Assembly (NCBI RefSeq): GCF_900290235.1
Contig: NZ_OLMK01000021.1
Span: forward strand, 79,551 to 143,550
Direction: 5' to 3'
Length of the DNA stretch: 64,000 nt
Source: Streptomyces sp. MA5143a
Lineage (GTDB): Bacteria > Actinomycetota > Actinomycetes > Streptomycetales > Streptomycetaceae
A program made the position numbers and the translations under genes. This document shows positions 23,555 through 31,999 of the stretch, in pieces. How positions within the stretch are numbered: the first letter of the stretch is position 1; each line of letters opens with the position of its first letter. The notes beneath the pieces were generated by a model. The model did no database searches. It saw nothing but the letters and a program-made list of their open reading frames with translations, and was not told the DNA's origin.

Positions 23555-25810
23555 TCACAGCGTTGCGCCTGCTCGCGCGAGCTCCACGGGCACTCCGTTG
23601 AGGACCGCGTTGCCCGACAGCGGGTCGAGGAGCGAGCCGTCGAGGAGCTGGTTGACGTTGACTCCGGGATCGAGCGCGGCGTGGCTCATCCGGGTGCCCG
23701 GCCGGTCGTGCCCCCAGCCGTGCGGAAGGCTCACCACGCCCCGGCGTACACCGTCGGTGACCTCGGCGGGAGCGGTGACCTCTCCCCCGGCGCCCTTGAT
23801 CCGTACGGCGTCCCCGTCGGTGATGTCGAGGCGTGCGGCGTCCTCGGGGTGGATGTGCAGGGTGCAGCGGTTGGTGCCGCCGGTGAGGGCGGGCACGTTG
23901 TGGAGCCAGCTGTTGTTGGACCGCAGATGGCGGCGGCCGATGAGGACGAGGCCGTCCGGGCGTTCCCCGAGGGCCGTGCGGAGCCTCGGCAGGTCGTCGG
24001 CGATCGGGCCCGGCAGCAGTTCGATCCTGCCGGTGACCGTCTTGAGCGGCTGGGGCAGCCGGGGCCGGAGGGGCCCGAGGTCGATGCCGTGCGGGTGGGC
24101 GAGCAACCGCTCCAGGTTCAGGCCGTCGGGGTCGGCGCCGAAGCCGTCGCCGTACGGGCCGAGGCGCAGCATCATGTCGAGCCGCCGTTCGGGGCCGCTC
24201 TCACCGGTGAGCAGGGCGGCCAGTTCCCCGGGGTCCCGGCCGTGGACGGGCGAGTGGGCCTCCTTGACGGCCTTGCCGAGGGTCTGGCCGATGACCAGGT
24301 CGTCCACGGCAGAGGGGTCGGCGCCGTGCATGCCCGTGGCGGCGAGGGTCAGGCGCGCGAGGATCTCGGTCTCCGGCAGGCGGCCGTCCTCCAGGGGCAC
24401 GGCGGCGCGGTTGTAGCGGACCTGGTTGCGGACGGCGAACGCGTTGAACGCGAAGTCGAAGTGCGGGGCCTGCGAGGGCGGGGGCGGCGGCAGGACGACA
24501 TCGGCGTGGCGGGCGGTCTCGTTGAGGTAGGGGTCGACGCTGACCATGAAGTCGAGCGAGTCGAGCGCCTTGTCGAGGCGGTCGCCGTCCGGCGCGGAGA
24601 GCACGGGGTTGGCGGCGACGACGATCAGGGCACGGACGGGGCTGCCCTCGGGTGTGGCGGTGTCGATCTCCTCGGCGAGCGCGGACAGCGGCAGTTCGCC
24701 CTTGGCCTCGGGGTGGCCGCTCACCCGGCTGTGCCAGCGGCCGAGGGCGAAGCCGCGGCCGGGTCCTGCGGGCCGGGGCGTCTTGTCCGTGGCGGAGTGC
24801 GGGAACAGGGCGCCGCCGGGCCGGTCGAGGTTGCCGGTGAGGATGTTGAGGACGTCGACCAGCCAGCTGGCGAGGGTGCCGTGCGGGACGGTGCAGCTGC
24901 CGATGCGGCCGTATACGGCGGCGGTGGGCGCGGCGGCCAGTTCACGGGCCATGGCCCGGATCGCGCCGGCGTCCACGTCGCAGGCCCCGGCGGCGGCCTC
25001 GGGGCTGAACTCCCTTACGGCTTCGGCGAGTTCCTCGACGCCCAGGACGTTCGGGGTGAGGTCGCCGAGGTCGACGAGGTCCTCCTCGAACAGGACGTGC
25101 GCCATCGCCGCGAGGAGCAGCGCGTCCGTGCCGGGGCGGATCGCCACGTGCCGGTCGGCGAGCTTGGCGGTGCGGGTCAGCCGCGGGTCGACGACGGTGA
25201 GGGTGCCGCCGCGGGCCTTGAGCGCCTTGAGCTTGCCGGGGAAGTCCGGGGCGGTGCACAGACTGCCGTTGGACTCCAGCGGGTTGGCGCCGAGGAGCAG
25301 CAGGTGGTCGGTGCGGTCGAGGTCCGGTACGGGGATGGCGTGGGCGTCGCCGTAGAGGAGCCCGCTGGAGACGTGCTTGGGCATCTGGTCGACCGTGGAG
25401 GCGGTGAACAGGCTGCGGGTGCCGAGCCCGGCGAGGAGGACGGGCGGGTAGAGGGCACCCGCCATGGTGTGCACGTTGGGGTTGCCGAGGACGACGCCGA
25501 CGGCGTGCGGGCCGTGCGCCTCGACGACCGGGCGCAGTCCGGCGGCGACGGCGTCGAAGGCCTCCGCCCAGGTGGCCTCCCGCAGTTCCCCGTCCTTGCG
25601 GACCAGCGGGGTGCGCAGCCGGTCGGGGTCGCCGTCGGCCGCGCCGAACGAGGCGCCCTTCGGACAGATAAACCCCTTGCTGAACACGTCGTCCCGGTCG
25701 CCGCGGGCCTTGGTGACCCGGGTGCCCTCGATGGTGAGGGTGAGCCCGCAGGTGGCCTCGCAGAGCGGGCAGATCCGCAGGGCGGTGCGGGAGTCGGGGG
25801 TGGTGGACAC
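23555..25810 (-). CDS. molybdopterin-dependent oxidoreductase with [4Fe-4S] domain
   Basis: A 751-residue protein of the DMSO-reductase superfamily. The N-terminal iron-sulfur motif is C14, C17, C21 and C49 (CPLCEATC ... FICPKG). The Mo-bis-MGD domains follow (LLLGANPLESNGS, TVVDPRLTRTA, RALIVVAANPVLS), and the C-terminal MGD-binding barrel has HLRSNNSWLHNVPAL and LPHGWGHDRPG. There is no Tat signal, so it is cytoplasmic and likely works with a soluble donor, as in assimilatory nitrate reductases or formate dehydrogenases. The substrate is not clear; no partner subunit or FAD domain is attached. A TetR gene lies just upstream, and a strong palindrome sits between them. Confidence 0.9.
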   Translation of the reverse strand: MSTTPDSRTALRICPLCEATCGLTLTIEGTRVTKARGDRDDVFSKGFICPKGASFGAADGDPDRLRTPLVRKDGELREATWAEAFDAVAAGLRPVVEAHGPHAVGVVLGNPNVHTMAGALYPPVLLAGLGTRSLFTASTVDQMPKHVSSGLLYGDAHAIPVPDLDRTDHLLLLGANPLESNGSLCTAPDFPGKLKALKARGGTLTVVDPRLTRTAKLADRHVAIRPGTDALLLAAMAHVLFEEDLVDLGDLTPNVLGVEELAEAVREFSPEAAAGACDVDAGAIRAMARELAAAPTAAVYGRIGSCTVPHGTLASWLVDVLNILTGNLDRPGGALFPHSATDKTPRPAGPGRGFALGRWHSRVSGHPEAKGELPLSALAEEIDTATPEGSPVRALIVVAANPVLSAPDGDRLDKALDSLDFMVSVDPYLNETARHADVVLPPPPPSQAPHFDFAFNAFAVRNQVRYNRAAVPLEDGRLPETEILARLTLAATGMHGADPSAVDDLVIGQTLGKAVKEAHSPVHGRDPGELAALLTGESGPERRLDMMLRLGPYGDGFGADPDGLNLERLLAHPHGIDLGPLRPRLPQPLKTVTGRIELLPGPIADDLPRLRTALGERPDGLVLIGRRHLRSNNSWLHNVPALTGGTNRCTLHIHPEDAARLDITDGDAVRIKGAGGEVTAPAEVTDGVRRGVVSLPHGWGHDRPGTRMSHAALDPGVNVNQLLDGSLLDPLSGNAVLNGVPVELARAGATL

Positions 25811-25885
25811 GGGTCCTCCCGGAGGGCGACGGCGTTGACGCTCGGACGGGCGCCGCGCGCATGGAGGGCGCGGCGCCGCAGCAGA

Positions 25886-25903
25886 GCATACCGACCGGTA
25901 TGC
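25886..25903. promoter_or_regulatory. operator-like palindrome before the molybdoenzyme gene
   Basis: GCATACCGACCGGTATGC has perfect 8-bp arms around a 2-bp centre, 76 bp before the start codon and 73 bp after the TetR stop. A looser version (GGTAC, 5 bp, GTACC) lies at 26634-26648 before the TetR start. Confidence 0.65.
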
Positions 25904-25976
25904 ATCTGCGGGAGGGGCGAACCGGCGGGTGCGGTGCGGGACCTTGGGAACACCCCCTGGCTCGGGGCGGATCGGA

Positions 25977-26594
25977 TCAGTCCAGGACGCGCGCGAGATA
26001 GGCCCGCAGCAGCTGCCGCATCTCCTCGATGATCCGCGGGTCCCCCTCGGGGGAGACCCGGAAGGAGAGGTGGACGAGGGTGTCGGCGGTCTCGACGGCG
26101 ATGAGGAAGATGCGGCGCAGGTCCTCGTCGGGGGTGCGGCCGATGTAGTCGGAGAGCAGCTCGGAGAGGCGGTCGGCGACGCGGGTGTTGGGTTCCTGAC
26201 GGCTGCCGCCGACGGGGATCTGGTTGCCGAAGTCGATGAGGGCGAAGCCGGGGGCGTGGCGCTTCATGTCGAGGTACTCGTCGAGGACGGCGTCCATGGC
26301 GGTGCGCCAGTCCCGGCCGCCGGTGCCCTCCAGCCGGCGTCCGACGCGTTCGGTGAAGCGGGCGAGGTTGCGTTCGGCGAGGGCGTCGGCCATCGCGCGC
26401 TTGTTGCCGAAGAAGCGGTAGACGGAGCCGATGGGCACACCCGCGCGCAGTGCCACGGCACGGGTGCTCAGCGCGTCGTAGCCCACCTCGTCGAGGAGGT
26501 CGGCGCAGGCGTCGAGGATCCTGGTCAGTCGTTCGGCACTGCGCCGCTGCACGGGTGCGCGGCGCAAGGAGGTCGCCTGGGACACGGGCTTCAT
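25977..26594 (-). CDS. TetR-family regulator of the molybdoenzyme locus
   Basis: A 205-residue regulator. MKPVSQATSLRRAPVQRRSAERL leads into the helix-turn-helix (ALSTRAVALRAGVPIGSVYRFFGNKRAMADAL, about residues 40-71). The C-terminal domain contains HAPGFALIDFGNQIPVGG. The ATG with GGAAAGG upstream was chosen over a longer frame. It precedes the molybdopterin oxidoreductase gene on the same strand with a clear palindrome in between, so local repression is likely. It is divergent from hmgA. Confidence 0.9.
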   Translation of the reverse strand: MKPVSQATSLRRAPVQRRSAERLTRILDACADLLDEVGYDALSTRAVALRAGVPIGSVYRFFGNKRAMADALAERNLARFTERVGRRLEGTGGRDWRTAMDAVLDEYLDMKRHAPGFALIDFGNQIPVGGSRQEPNTRVADRLSELLSDYIGRTPDEDLRRIFLIAVETADTLVHLSFRVSPEGDPRIIEEMRQLLRAYLARVLD

Positions 26595-26898
26595 GATGCC
26601 TTTCCGCCGAGGTCCGATGAGCTTCCGGATACAGGTACGGCCGGTACCGCCACTCCCGCTCAGCGGTCGAACGCGGCGGACGACGAACATCCGCACGTCC
26701 GGGCCCTGCCGGGAGCGTAGAGCACCGCACTGACAAGACGGATCCACCTCGGGTCCGGTTCTCCGCCGCGGCCCGATGGCACCCGATGTGGCGACACGGG
26801 GGCCGCCGCTTGCCTCGATCCGGCCATCGGCCCCCTTGCGCCCGCCTGGTCCGAATCCTACGGTGATGCATAGGAATCAGGAGCGCGAGGGAGCGATC
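26595..26898. other. divergent TetR/hmgA promoter region
   Basis: This 304-base stretch contains no convincing gene. It holds the hmgA promoter at 26836-26864 and, near the TetR start, a short GGTAC/GTACC symmetry. Confidence 0.55.
26836..26864 (+). promoter_or_regulatory. predicted hmgA promoter
   Basis: TTGCGC and TACGGT are separated by exactly 17 bp, a good match to the vegetative Streptomyces consensus. Transcription would begin about 28 bases before the hmgA start codon. Confidence 0.5.
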
Positions 26899-28224
26899 AT
26901 GAGCGGGGACGCGAGGAAGACCGCCGAGGGGCTGGAGTACCTCTCCGGTTTCGGCAACGAGCACGCCTCGGAGGCGGTCCCGGGCGCGCTGCCCGAGGGC
27001 CGCAACTCGCCCCAGCGCGCCCCGCTCGGCCTGTACGCGGAGCAGCTCAGCGGCACCGCCTTCACCGAGCCGCGGGCGCACAACCGCCGCTCCTGGCTCT
27101 ACCGTGTCCGCCCGTCGGCCGCGCACCCGGCCTTCACCCGCGCGGACAACGGCACGCTGCGCACGGCCCCCTTCACCGAGACCGTCCCCGACCCCAACCG
27201 GCTGCGCTGGAACCCCCTGCCGGAGCCCCCGGCGGGCACGGACTTCCTCGCCGGCCTGTGGACGCTCGGCGGGAACGGCGACGCGGCCCAGCGCGCCGGC
27301 ATGGCCGTGCACCTGTACCACGCCACGTCCTCGATGGAGCGGGTCTTCAGCGACGCCGACGGCGAGCTGCTGATCGTCCCGGAGCGCGGCGGCCTGCTCC
27401 TGCGCACCGAGTTCGGTCTGCTCCACGCGGAGCCCGGCGAGGTCGCCCTCGTCCCGCGCGGGGTCCGCTTCCGGGTCGAGCTCCTCGACGCCACCGCCCG
27501 CGGCTACGTCTGCGAGAACTACGGCGCCCCCTTCCGGCTGCCCGACCTCGGCCCGATCGGCGCCAACGGCCTGGCGAACCCCCGTGACTTCCGGGCGCCG
27601 GTGGCGGCGTACGAGGACGTGGAGGGCCCGGTGGAGGTGGTCAACAAGTTCTGCGGGAACCTCTGGACGGCCACCTACGACCACTCACCGCTCGACGTGG
27701 TCGCCTGGCACGGAAACCACACGCCGTACGTCTACGACCTGCGCCGGTTCAACGTCATAGGCTCGATCTCGTACGACCACCCGGACCCGTCGATCTTCAC
27801 CGTCCTGACCTCGCCCTCGGACACCCCGGGGCTGGCCGGTGTGGACTTCGTGGTGTTCGCGCCGCGCTGGCTGGTGGGCGAGGACACCTTCCGGCCGCCG
27901 TACTTCCACCGGAACGTGATGAGCGAGTACATGGGCCTCATCGAGGGCGCGTACGACGCGAAGACGGCCGGAGAAGGGGGTTTCGTGCCCGGGGGCGGCT
28001 CCCTGCACACGATGATGTCCGCGCACGGCCCCGACCGGGAGACCTTCGACCGGGCGAGCGCCGCCGAGCTGGCGCCGCAGAAGGTCGACGACGGGCTCGC
28101 CTTCATGTTCGAGACGCGGTGGCCGATCCTGACCACCGCGCAGGCGGCCGGGGCGGACCACCTCCAGCAGGGGTACGACGAGGTGTGGTCGGGCCTCCAG
28201 CGTCACTTCGGTCCGTTGCGCTGA
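26899..28224 (+). CDS. hmgA: homogentisate 1,2-dioxygenase
   Basis: A 441-residue Fe(II) dioxygenase that opens homogentisate to maleylacetoacetate in tyrosine and phenylalanine breakdown. The N-terminal signature [19 protein letters not shown] is intact, as are [15 protein letters not shown], the iron-ligand region [15 protein letters not shown], and [14 protein letters not shown]. The ATG at 26899 was chosen because the protein then aligns with the family's normal N-terminus. It stands apart from other tyrosine-degradation genes (no fumarylacetoacetase nearby), and a GntR regulator gene follows after 28 bp. Confidence 0.96.
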   Translation: MSGDARKTAEGLEYLSGFGNEHASEAVPGALPEGRNSPQRAPLGLYAEQLSGTAFTEPRAHNRRSWLYRVRPSAAHPAFTRADNGTLRTAPFTETVPDPNRLRWNPLPEPPAGTDFLAGLWTLGGNGDAAQRAGMAVHLYHATSSMERVFSDADGELLIVPERGGLLLRTEFGLLHAEPGEVALVPRGVRFRVELLDATARGYVCENYGAPFRLPDLGPIGANGLANPRDFRAPVAAYEDVEGPVEVVNKFCGNLWTATYDHSPLDVVAWHGNHTPYVYDLRRFNVIGSISYDHPDPSIFTVLTSPSDTPGLAGVDFVVFAPRWLVGEDTFRPPYFHRNVMSEYMGLIEGAYDAKTAGEGGFVPGGGSLHTMMSAHGPDRETFDRASAAELAPQKVDDGLAFMFETRWPILTTAQAAGADHLQQGYDEVWSGLQRHFGPLR

Positions 28225-28252
28225 ACGCGCCGGGCCGGGTACGGATAGCGTC

Positions 28253-29002
28253 GTGACCTCCTTCGCCCCGGACTCGATCGTCCTGAACCGCAAGCTGCCT
28301 CTCTGGTATCAGGTCTCGCAGTCCCTGCGCGCCTCGATACTGGGCCGGTCGCCCCACGATCCGCTGCGCCTGCCCACCGAGGAGCAGCTGGCCGGGCACT
28401 ACGGGGTGAGCGTGCTGACCATGCGGCAGGCGCTGAAGGAGCTGGAGGACGAGGGGCTGATCAGCCGGCACCGGCGGCGCGGCACGTTCATCGAGCCGGG
28501 CGCACAACGGGGCACGCCCGTGCGGTTGCTCGGCTCGGTGGACGCGATCGTGGCCCAGCAGTCCGGTATGACGACCGAGCTGCTGGACCAGGGCAGCACC
28601 CCCCTGTCGGGTGAACTCTCGGACTACTTCCCCGACTTGACGGAGGTGGCCACGTACCACCGGCTACGCGGCGACGAACGGACGGGGGAACCCACCAACC
28701 ACGCCCGCAACTACGTCCGCCCCGAGCTGGCCGAACGCATCGACCGTGAGGACCTGCTGCGCTGGCCGATGACCAAGGTGCTCCGGGACGCCGTCGGCGT
28801 GGCCATCGGCCGGATCACCGACACCGTCGAGGCGCGCCTCGCGGACCCGGAGACCGCCCGCCTGCTCCAGATCCCCCTGCTCAGCCCGATCCTGCACTAC
28901 ACGGGCGTCACCTACGACGAGTCGGGCCGCGTCCTGGACGTCGCGGTCATCCACTACCGCGGCGACCGCTTCTCCTTCACGGTCACCCTCGACGCCCACT
29001 GA
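28253..29002 (+). CDS. GntR-family regulator, HutC/UTRA type
   Basis: A 249-residue regulator with a GTG start. The N-terminal winged helix (LPTEEQLAGHYGVSVLTMRQALKELEDEGLISRHRRRGTFI, about residues 40-80) is followed by a UTRA ligand domain ending VIHYRGDRFSFTVTLDAH. UTRA domains bind small metabolites such as histidine intermediates, sugars or fatty acids. Being directly behind hmgA and on the same strand it may respond to an aromatic-acid intermediate. That link is only positional. Confidence 0.88.
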   Translation: MTSFAPDSIVLNRKLPLWYQVSQSLRASILGRSPHDPLRLPTEEQLAGHYGVSVLTMRQALKELEDEGLISRHRRRGTFIEPGAQRGTPVRLLGSVDAIVAQQSGMTTELLDQGSTPLSGELSDYFPDLTEVATYHRLRGDERTGEPTNHARNYVRPELAERIDREDLLRWPMTKVLRDAVGVAIGRITDTVEARLADPETARLLQIPLLSPILHYTGVTYDESGRVLDVAVIHYRGDRFSFTVTLDAH

Positions 29003-29014
29003 CGAGGTCGTACG

Positions 29015-30208
29015 ATGCCCAGCGTGACGCACGACGACGCTCCGCTCCTGGCGGACCTCATGCCGTGGTCCGTCGCACCGCCACGGCTGGGCCGGGGGTG
29101 GCCGGCGGCGCCCGACGCGGCCTCCCTGAGGGCCCGCTGGGACGCGCTGATGAAGGCGGAGGGCCCGGACCGCGAGGCCCTGTTCGGCCCCACCCGCTCC
29201 CGCACCCTCATGTCCGCCGTCCCGGGACTGCCGGGCCGGACCGGCGGCACCGGCCGGCTGGTCCGCGAGTCGGGCCCCTGTCCCGAGCCGGTACGGGTCC
29301 TCGCCGCGCCCTTCGACGAGCAGTGGCTCGTCCCCGACCACCGCCTGATCGACGCGGCCCGCCCCGAGCTGTGGCGGGTCGCGGACGAGCACCAGGTGTT
29401 CGTGGTGGAGCAGACGCCCGCCCCCGAACCGTCCGGGCCGCCGCTCCTCGCCACGGCGGTCCTGCCGCTGACTCCCGCGCACGGTCCGCGCGCCGGCCGG
29501 GTCCGCCCCCTGTTCCGGCGGCCCGGCGGCCGGGAACCGAACCTGGCACCCGGTCTCACGGAGTTCCTCGCCGACCGCGTCGGCGCCGACCGCGCCGACC
29601 CCCTGGACGTCCTCGGCTGGGTCCTGGCGACCGCGCGTCCGGGCCCCGGGGGCATCGAGGTCCCGCTCACCGCGGACCCCGAGACCTGGTCCCGTGGCGT
29701 CGCGCTGGGCCGCCGCGTCCTCTGGCTGATGCGCCGCGACGGCGACCGCCCCAAGCTCCCCGGCGGCCGGCGCCCCTACGTCCGCGCCCCGCTCCCGGCC
29801 CGCCCGGCGGAGCTGCGCTACGACCCCGACGAGGAGGCGCTCCTCCTCGACGAGGGCCGCGTCTCACCGGTGCCCGCCGGGGCCTGGGACTTCCACGTCG
29901 GCGGTGTCCGCGTCCTCGACGCGTGGTTCGCCCGCCGCACCGAGCCCGCGGAACCGGGCACCCTGGAGGCCGTACGCCCCGCGACCTGGCCCCAGAGCTG
30001 GACGTCGGAGCTCCTGGAGCTGATCACGGTCCTGGCGCTGCTCGCCGAACTGCGCCCGGAGCAGGACGGGTTGACGGTGAAGGACCACCTCACGACGGAG
30101 GACCTGCACACGGCGGGCGTCCTCCCCGTCGTGGAGTCGGCGCGCAGGCCGGCCTCGGTGCTGGACCACGACGAGGAGGGCCCGGAGGGCCAGTTCACCC
30201 TGCTGTGA
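29015..30208 (+). CDS. orphan type-ISP restriction enzyme C-terminal-like protein
   Basis: A 397-residue soluble protein with normal Streptomyces codon usage. It resembles the C-terminal specificity region of type ISP restriction-modification enzymes (MPWSVAPPRLGRGWPAAPD near the start, RPYVRAPLPARPAELRYDPDEEALLLDEGRVSPVPAGAWDFHVGGVRVLDAWFARR in the centre, TSELLELITVLALL near the end). The helicase, nuclease and methyltransferase parts of a real ISP enzyme are absent here and in the neighbourhood, so it is not a working restriction system. The start follows the GntR stop by 12 bp. Its actual role is unknown. My family call rests on motif resemblance only. Confidence 0.65.
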   Translation: MPSVTHDDAPLLADLMPWSVAPPRLGRGWPAAPDAASLRARWDALMKAEGPDREALFGPTRSRTLMSAVPGLPGRTGGTGRLVRESGPCPEPVRVLAAPFDEQWLVPDHRLIDAARPELWRVADEHQVFVVEQTPAPEPSGPPLLATAVLPLTPAHGPRAGRVRPLFRRPGGREPNLAPGLTEFLADRVGADRADPLDVLGWVLATARPGPGGIEVPLTADPETWSRGVALGRRVLWLMRRDGDRPKLPGGRRPYVRAPLPARPAELRYDPDEEALLLDEGRVSPVPAGAWDFHVGGVRVLDAWFARRTEPAEPGTLEAVRPATWPQSWTSELLELITVLALLAELRPEQDGLTVKDHLTTEDLHTAGVLPVVESARRPASVLDHDEEGPEGQFTLL

Positions 30209-30232
30209 GCGGCCCCGCCGACCGGCACGGTG

Positions 30233-30940
30233 TCAGGGTGCGAACGAGTCCAGCACCCTGTCCAGCATCCAGTCGAAGACGGCCTCCAGGTCGATCGGCC
30301 CCGCGTCCTCCGTGAACGCCGCCGCCATCCGCGGATACGCCCCGGAAGCGATCTGCCCGCCCAGGTACGCGATCCGCACCTGGTTCTCCTGCTCCTCGGA
30401 CCACGGCAGCGCGCGCGTCCGCTCCGCCGTCGCCAGCTCGTTCGCGACGTAGGTCGTCACACACCCGTTGAGCAGCGCCAGGAGCTGGAGCTTCGTGCCG
30501 TACGGCGCGTCGAGCGGGTCCATGCAGGCCAGGCAGTGCTCCAGGAACCGCAGCGCGTTCGGGCTGAACCCGTACACCGGTGACATCAGCCGCGGCAGCC
30601 ACGGATGCCGGCGCATCAGCTCCCGGGTCTGGTGCGCCACCCGGCGCAGGTCGGCCCGCCAGTCCCCGCTCGGCTCCCACAGCTCGTGCTCACCGCCGAC
30701 GGCGTCGACCATCAGCTCGTGCAGGTCCTCCTTGCGCGGCACGTAGTTGTAGAGCGACATGGTGCCGCAGCCCAGCTCGGCCGCGACATGCCGCATCGAC
30801 ACGGCGTCGAGCCCGCCCTCGTCGGCGAGCCGCACCGCCGCCGCCGCGATGTCCGCCCGGCTGAACGCGGGTCGCGGGCCGCGGCCGGTGCGCTCGGCGC
30901 GCGCCCAGATCACTTGGGGTACCGCCGGTCGGCCAGCCAT
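30233..30940 (-). CDS. TetR-family regulator of the adjacent ABC exporter
   Basis: A 235-residue regulator. The helix-turn-helix lies at about residues 25-72 (FSRADIAAAAVRLADEGGLDAVSMRHVAAELGCGTMSLYNYVPRKEDLHELM), followed by a TetR_C-type domain with HPWLPRLMSPVYGFSPNALRFLEHCL. This architecture is frequent in drug-exporter repressors. It is divergent from an ABC exporter operon, and two 17-bp palindromes lie between and just inside the exporter gene. The natural ligand is probably an exported toxic compound. Confidence 0.93.
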   Translation of the reverse strand: MAGRPAVPQVIWARAERTGRGPRPAFSRADIAAAAVRLADEGGLDAVSMRHVAAELGCGTMSLYNYVPRKEDLHELMVDAVGGEHELWEPSGDWRADLRRVAHQTRELMRRHPWLPRLMSPVYGFSPNALRFLEHCLACMDPLDAPYGTKLQLLALLNGCVTTYVANELATAERTRALPWSEEQENQVRIAYLGGQIASGAYPRMAAAFTEDAGPIDLEAVFDWMLDRVLDSFAP

Positions 30941-30968
30941 CGATCATCACCTCGGCCACCATCCTAGT

Positions 30969-30985
30969 TACGTACAGCGTGCGTA
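30969..30985. promoter_or_regulatory. TetR operator 1, exporter promoter
   Basis: TACGTACAGCGTGCGTA is a 17-bp palindrome with one mismatched pair, 19-35 bp before the ABC gene start. It is nearly identical to the reverse complement of the second site at 31012-31028. Confidence 0.7.
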
Positions 30986-31003
30986 GTGCGCTATGGTCGA
31001 CCC

Positions 31004-31999
31004 ATGACTTCTACGTACGCTGTACTTAGTGAAGGTCTGGAGAAGCGTTTCGGGGAGGTCCGCGCCGTCCGCGGCCTGGATCTGGCCGTGGCCCGGGGCT
31101 CGGTGGTCGGGATGCTCGGCCCGAACGGGGCGGGCAAGACCACCACCGTACGGCTGCTGGCGACGCTGCTGCGGCCGGACGCCGGTTCGGCGCGGATCGC
31201 GGGGCACGACCTCGCACGGGAGCCGCAGGCCGTGCGGCGGGCGATCGGGGTGACCGGGCAGTACGCGTCGGTGGACGGGGACCTCACGGGACGCCAGAAC
31301 CTGCGGCTGTTCGCGCGGCTGCACCGCGTCCGCGGCACCGCCGCGCGCGCCGGTGAACTCCTCGACCGCTTCGGTCTGGCCGAGGCCGCCGACCGGCCCG
31401 TCTCCACGTACTCGGGCGGGATGCGGCGGCGGCTGGACCTGGCGGCGAGCCTGATACGGCACCCGGCGGTGCTCTTCCTCGACGAGCCGACCACGGGGCT
31501 CGATCCGGTCAGCCGCAACCAGATCTGGGACGCCGTGGGCGCCCTCAAGGCGGAGGGGACGACCGTGCTGCTGACGACGCAGTACCTGGAGGAGGCCGAC
31601 CGGCTCGCCGACCAGGTGGTGTTGATGGACCGGGGGCGGATCGCGCACAGCGGCTCGCCGCCCCAGCTGAAGGCGCTCATCGGGTCGTACGCGGAGGTGG
31701 TCGTCGCGCACGCCGACGCGATGGTCGCGGCGGCGGGCGTCCTCGACCAGCTCACGGGGGCCGAGCCGTCGTTCGACCACGACCGGCACGCGGTCGGCGC
31801 GGTCTGTCTCGACCCGACGCTGACGCTGCCCCGTCTCGTCCGCGAACTCGACGCGGCCGGGGTGCCGTTGCTGGACGCGAGCCTGCGCCCGCCGACCCTC
31901 GACGACGTGTTCCTCCGCCTCACCGAGACACCCGCGACCGCGCTCTCCGACCACTCCGACCACTCCGACCACTCCGACGTCAAGGAGCGTGCCGCATGA
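31004..31999 (+). CDS. ABC exporter ATP-binding subunit, DrrA type
   Basis: A 331-residue ATPase. Walker A is GPNGAGKTT at residues 39-47; the signature YSGGMRRRLDLA lies near 136 and Walker B VLFLDEPTTGLD near 155; TTQYLEEADRLADQVVLMDRGRI is typical of the daunorubicin-resistance (DrrA) group. The C-terminus ends with an SDHSDHSDHSD repeat made of a 9-bp unit. ATG at 31004 was chosen; an upstream GTG would overlap an operator. It overlaps the permease gene (ATGA), so the subunits are co-translated. The second TetR operator lies within codons 3-9. Confidence 0.93.
   Translation: MTSTYAVLSEGLEKRFGEVRAVRGLDLAVARGSVVGMLGPNGAGKTTTVRLLATLLRPDAGSARIAGHDLAREPQAVRRAIGVTGQYASVDGDLTGRQNLRLFARLHRVRGTAARAGELLDRFGLAEAADRPVSTYSGGMRRRLDLAASLIRHPAVLFLDEPTTGLDPVSRNQIWDAVGALKAEGTTVLLTTQYLEEADRLADQVVLMDRGRIAHSGSPPQLKALIGSYAEVVVAHADAMVAAAGVLDQLTGAEPSFDHDRHAVGAVCLDPTLTLPRLVRELDAAGVPLLDASLRPPTLDDVFLRLTETPATALSDHSDHSDHSDVKERAA
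31012..31028. promoter_or_regulatory. TetR operator 2, inside the start of the ABC gene
   Basis: TACGTACGCTGTACTTA, a 17-bp palindrome with one mismatched pair, occupies codons 3-9 of the ATPase gene. Its reverse complement shares 15 of 17 bases with the first site. Confidence 0.65.
31946..31978 (+). repeat. 9-bp tandem repeat in the ABC gene 3' end
   Basis: TCCGACCAC is repeated 3.7 times and encodes Ser-Asp-His units at the C-terminus of the ATPase, just before the permease start. Confidence 0.85.

Noticed and set aside
29015..30208. A complete restriction-modification or defence system
   Set aside because: No nuclease, helicase, methyltransferase or other defence gene is present around the ISP-like protein.
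30209..30232. Biosynthetic cluster centred on the ABC exporter
   Set aside because: Neighbouring genes are housekeeping or catabolic; there are no synthase, cyclase or peptide precursor genes.
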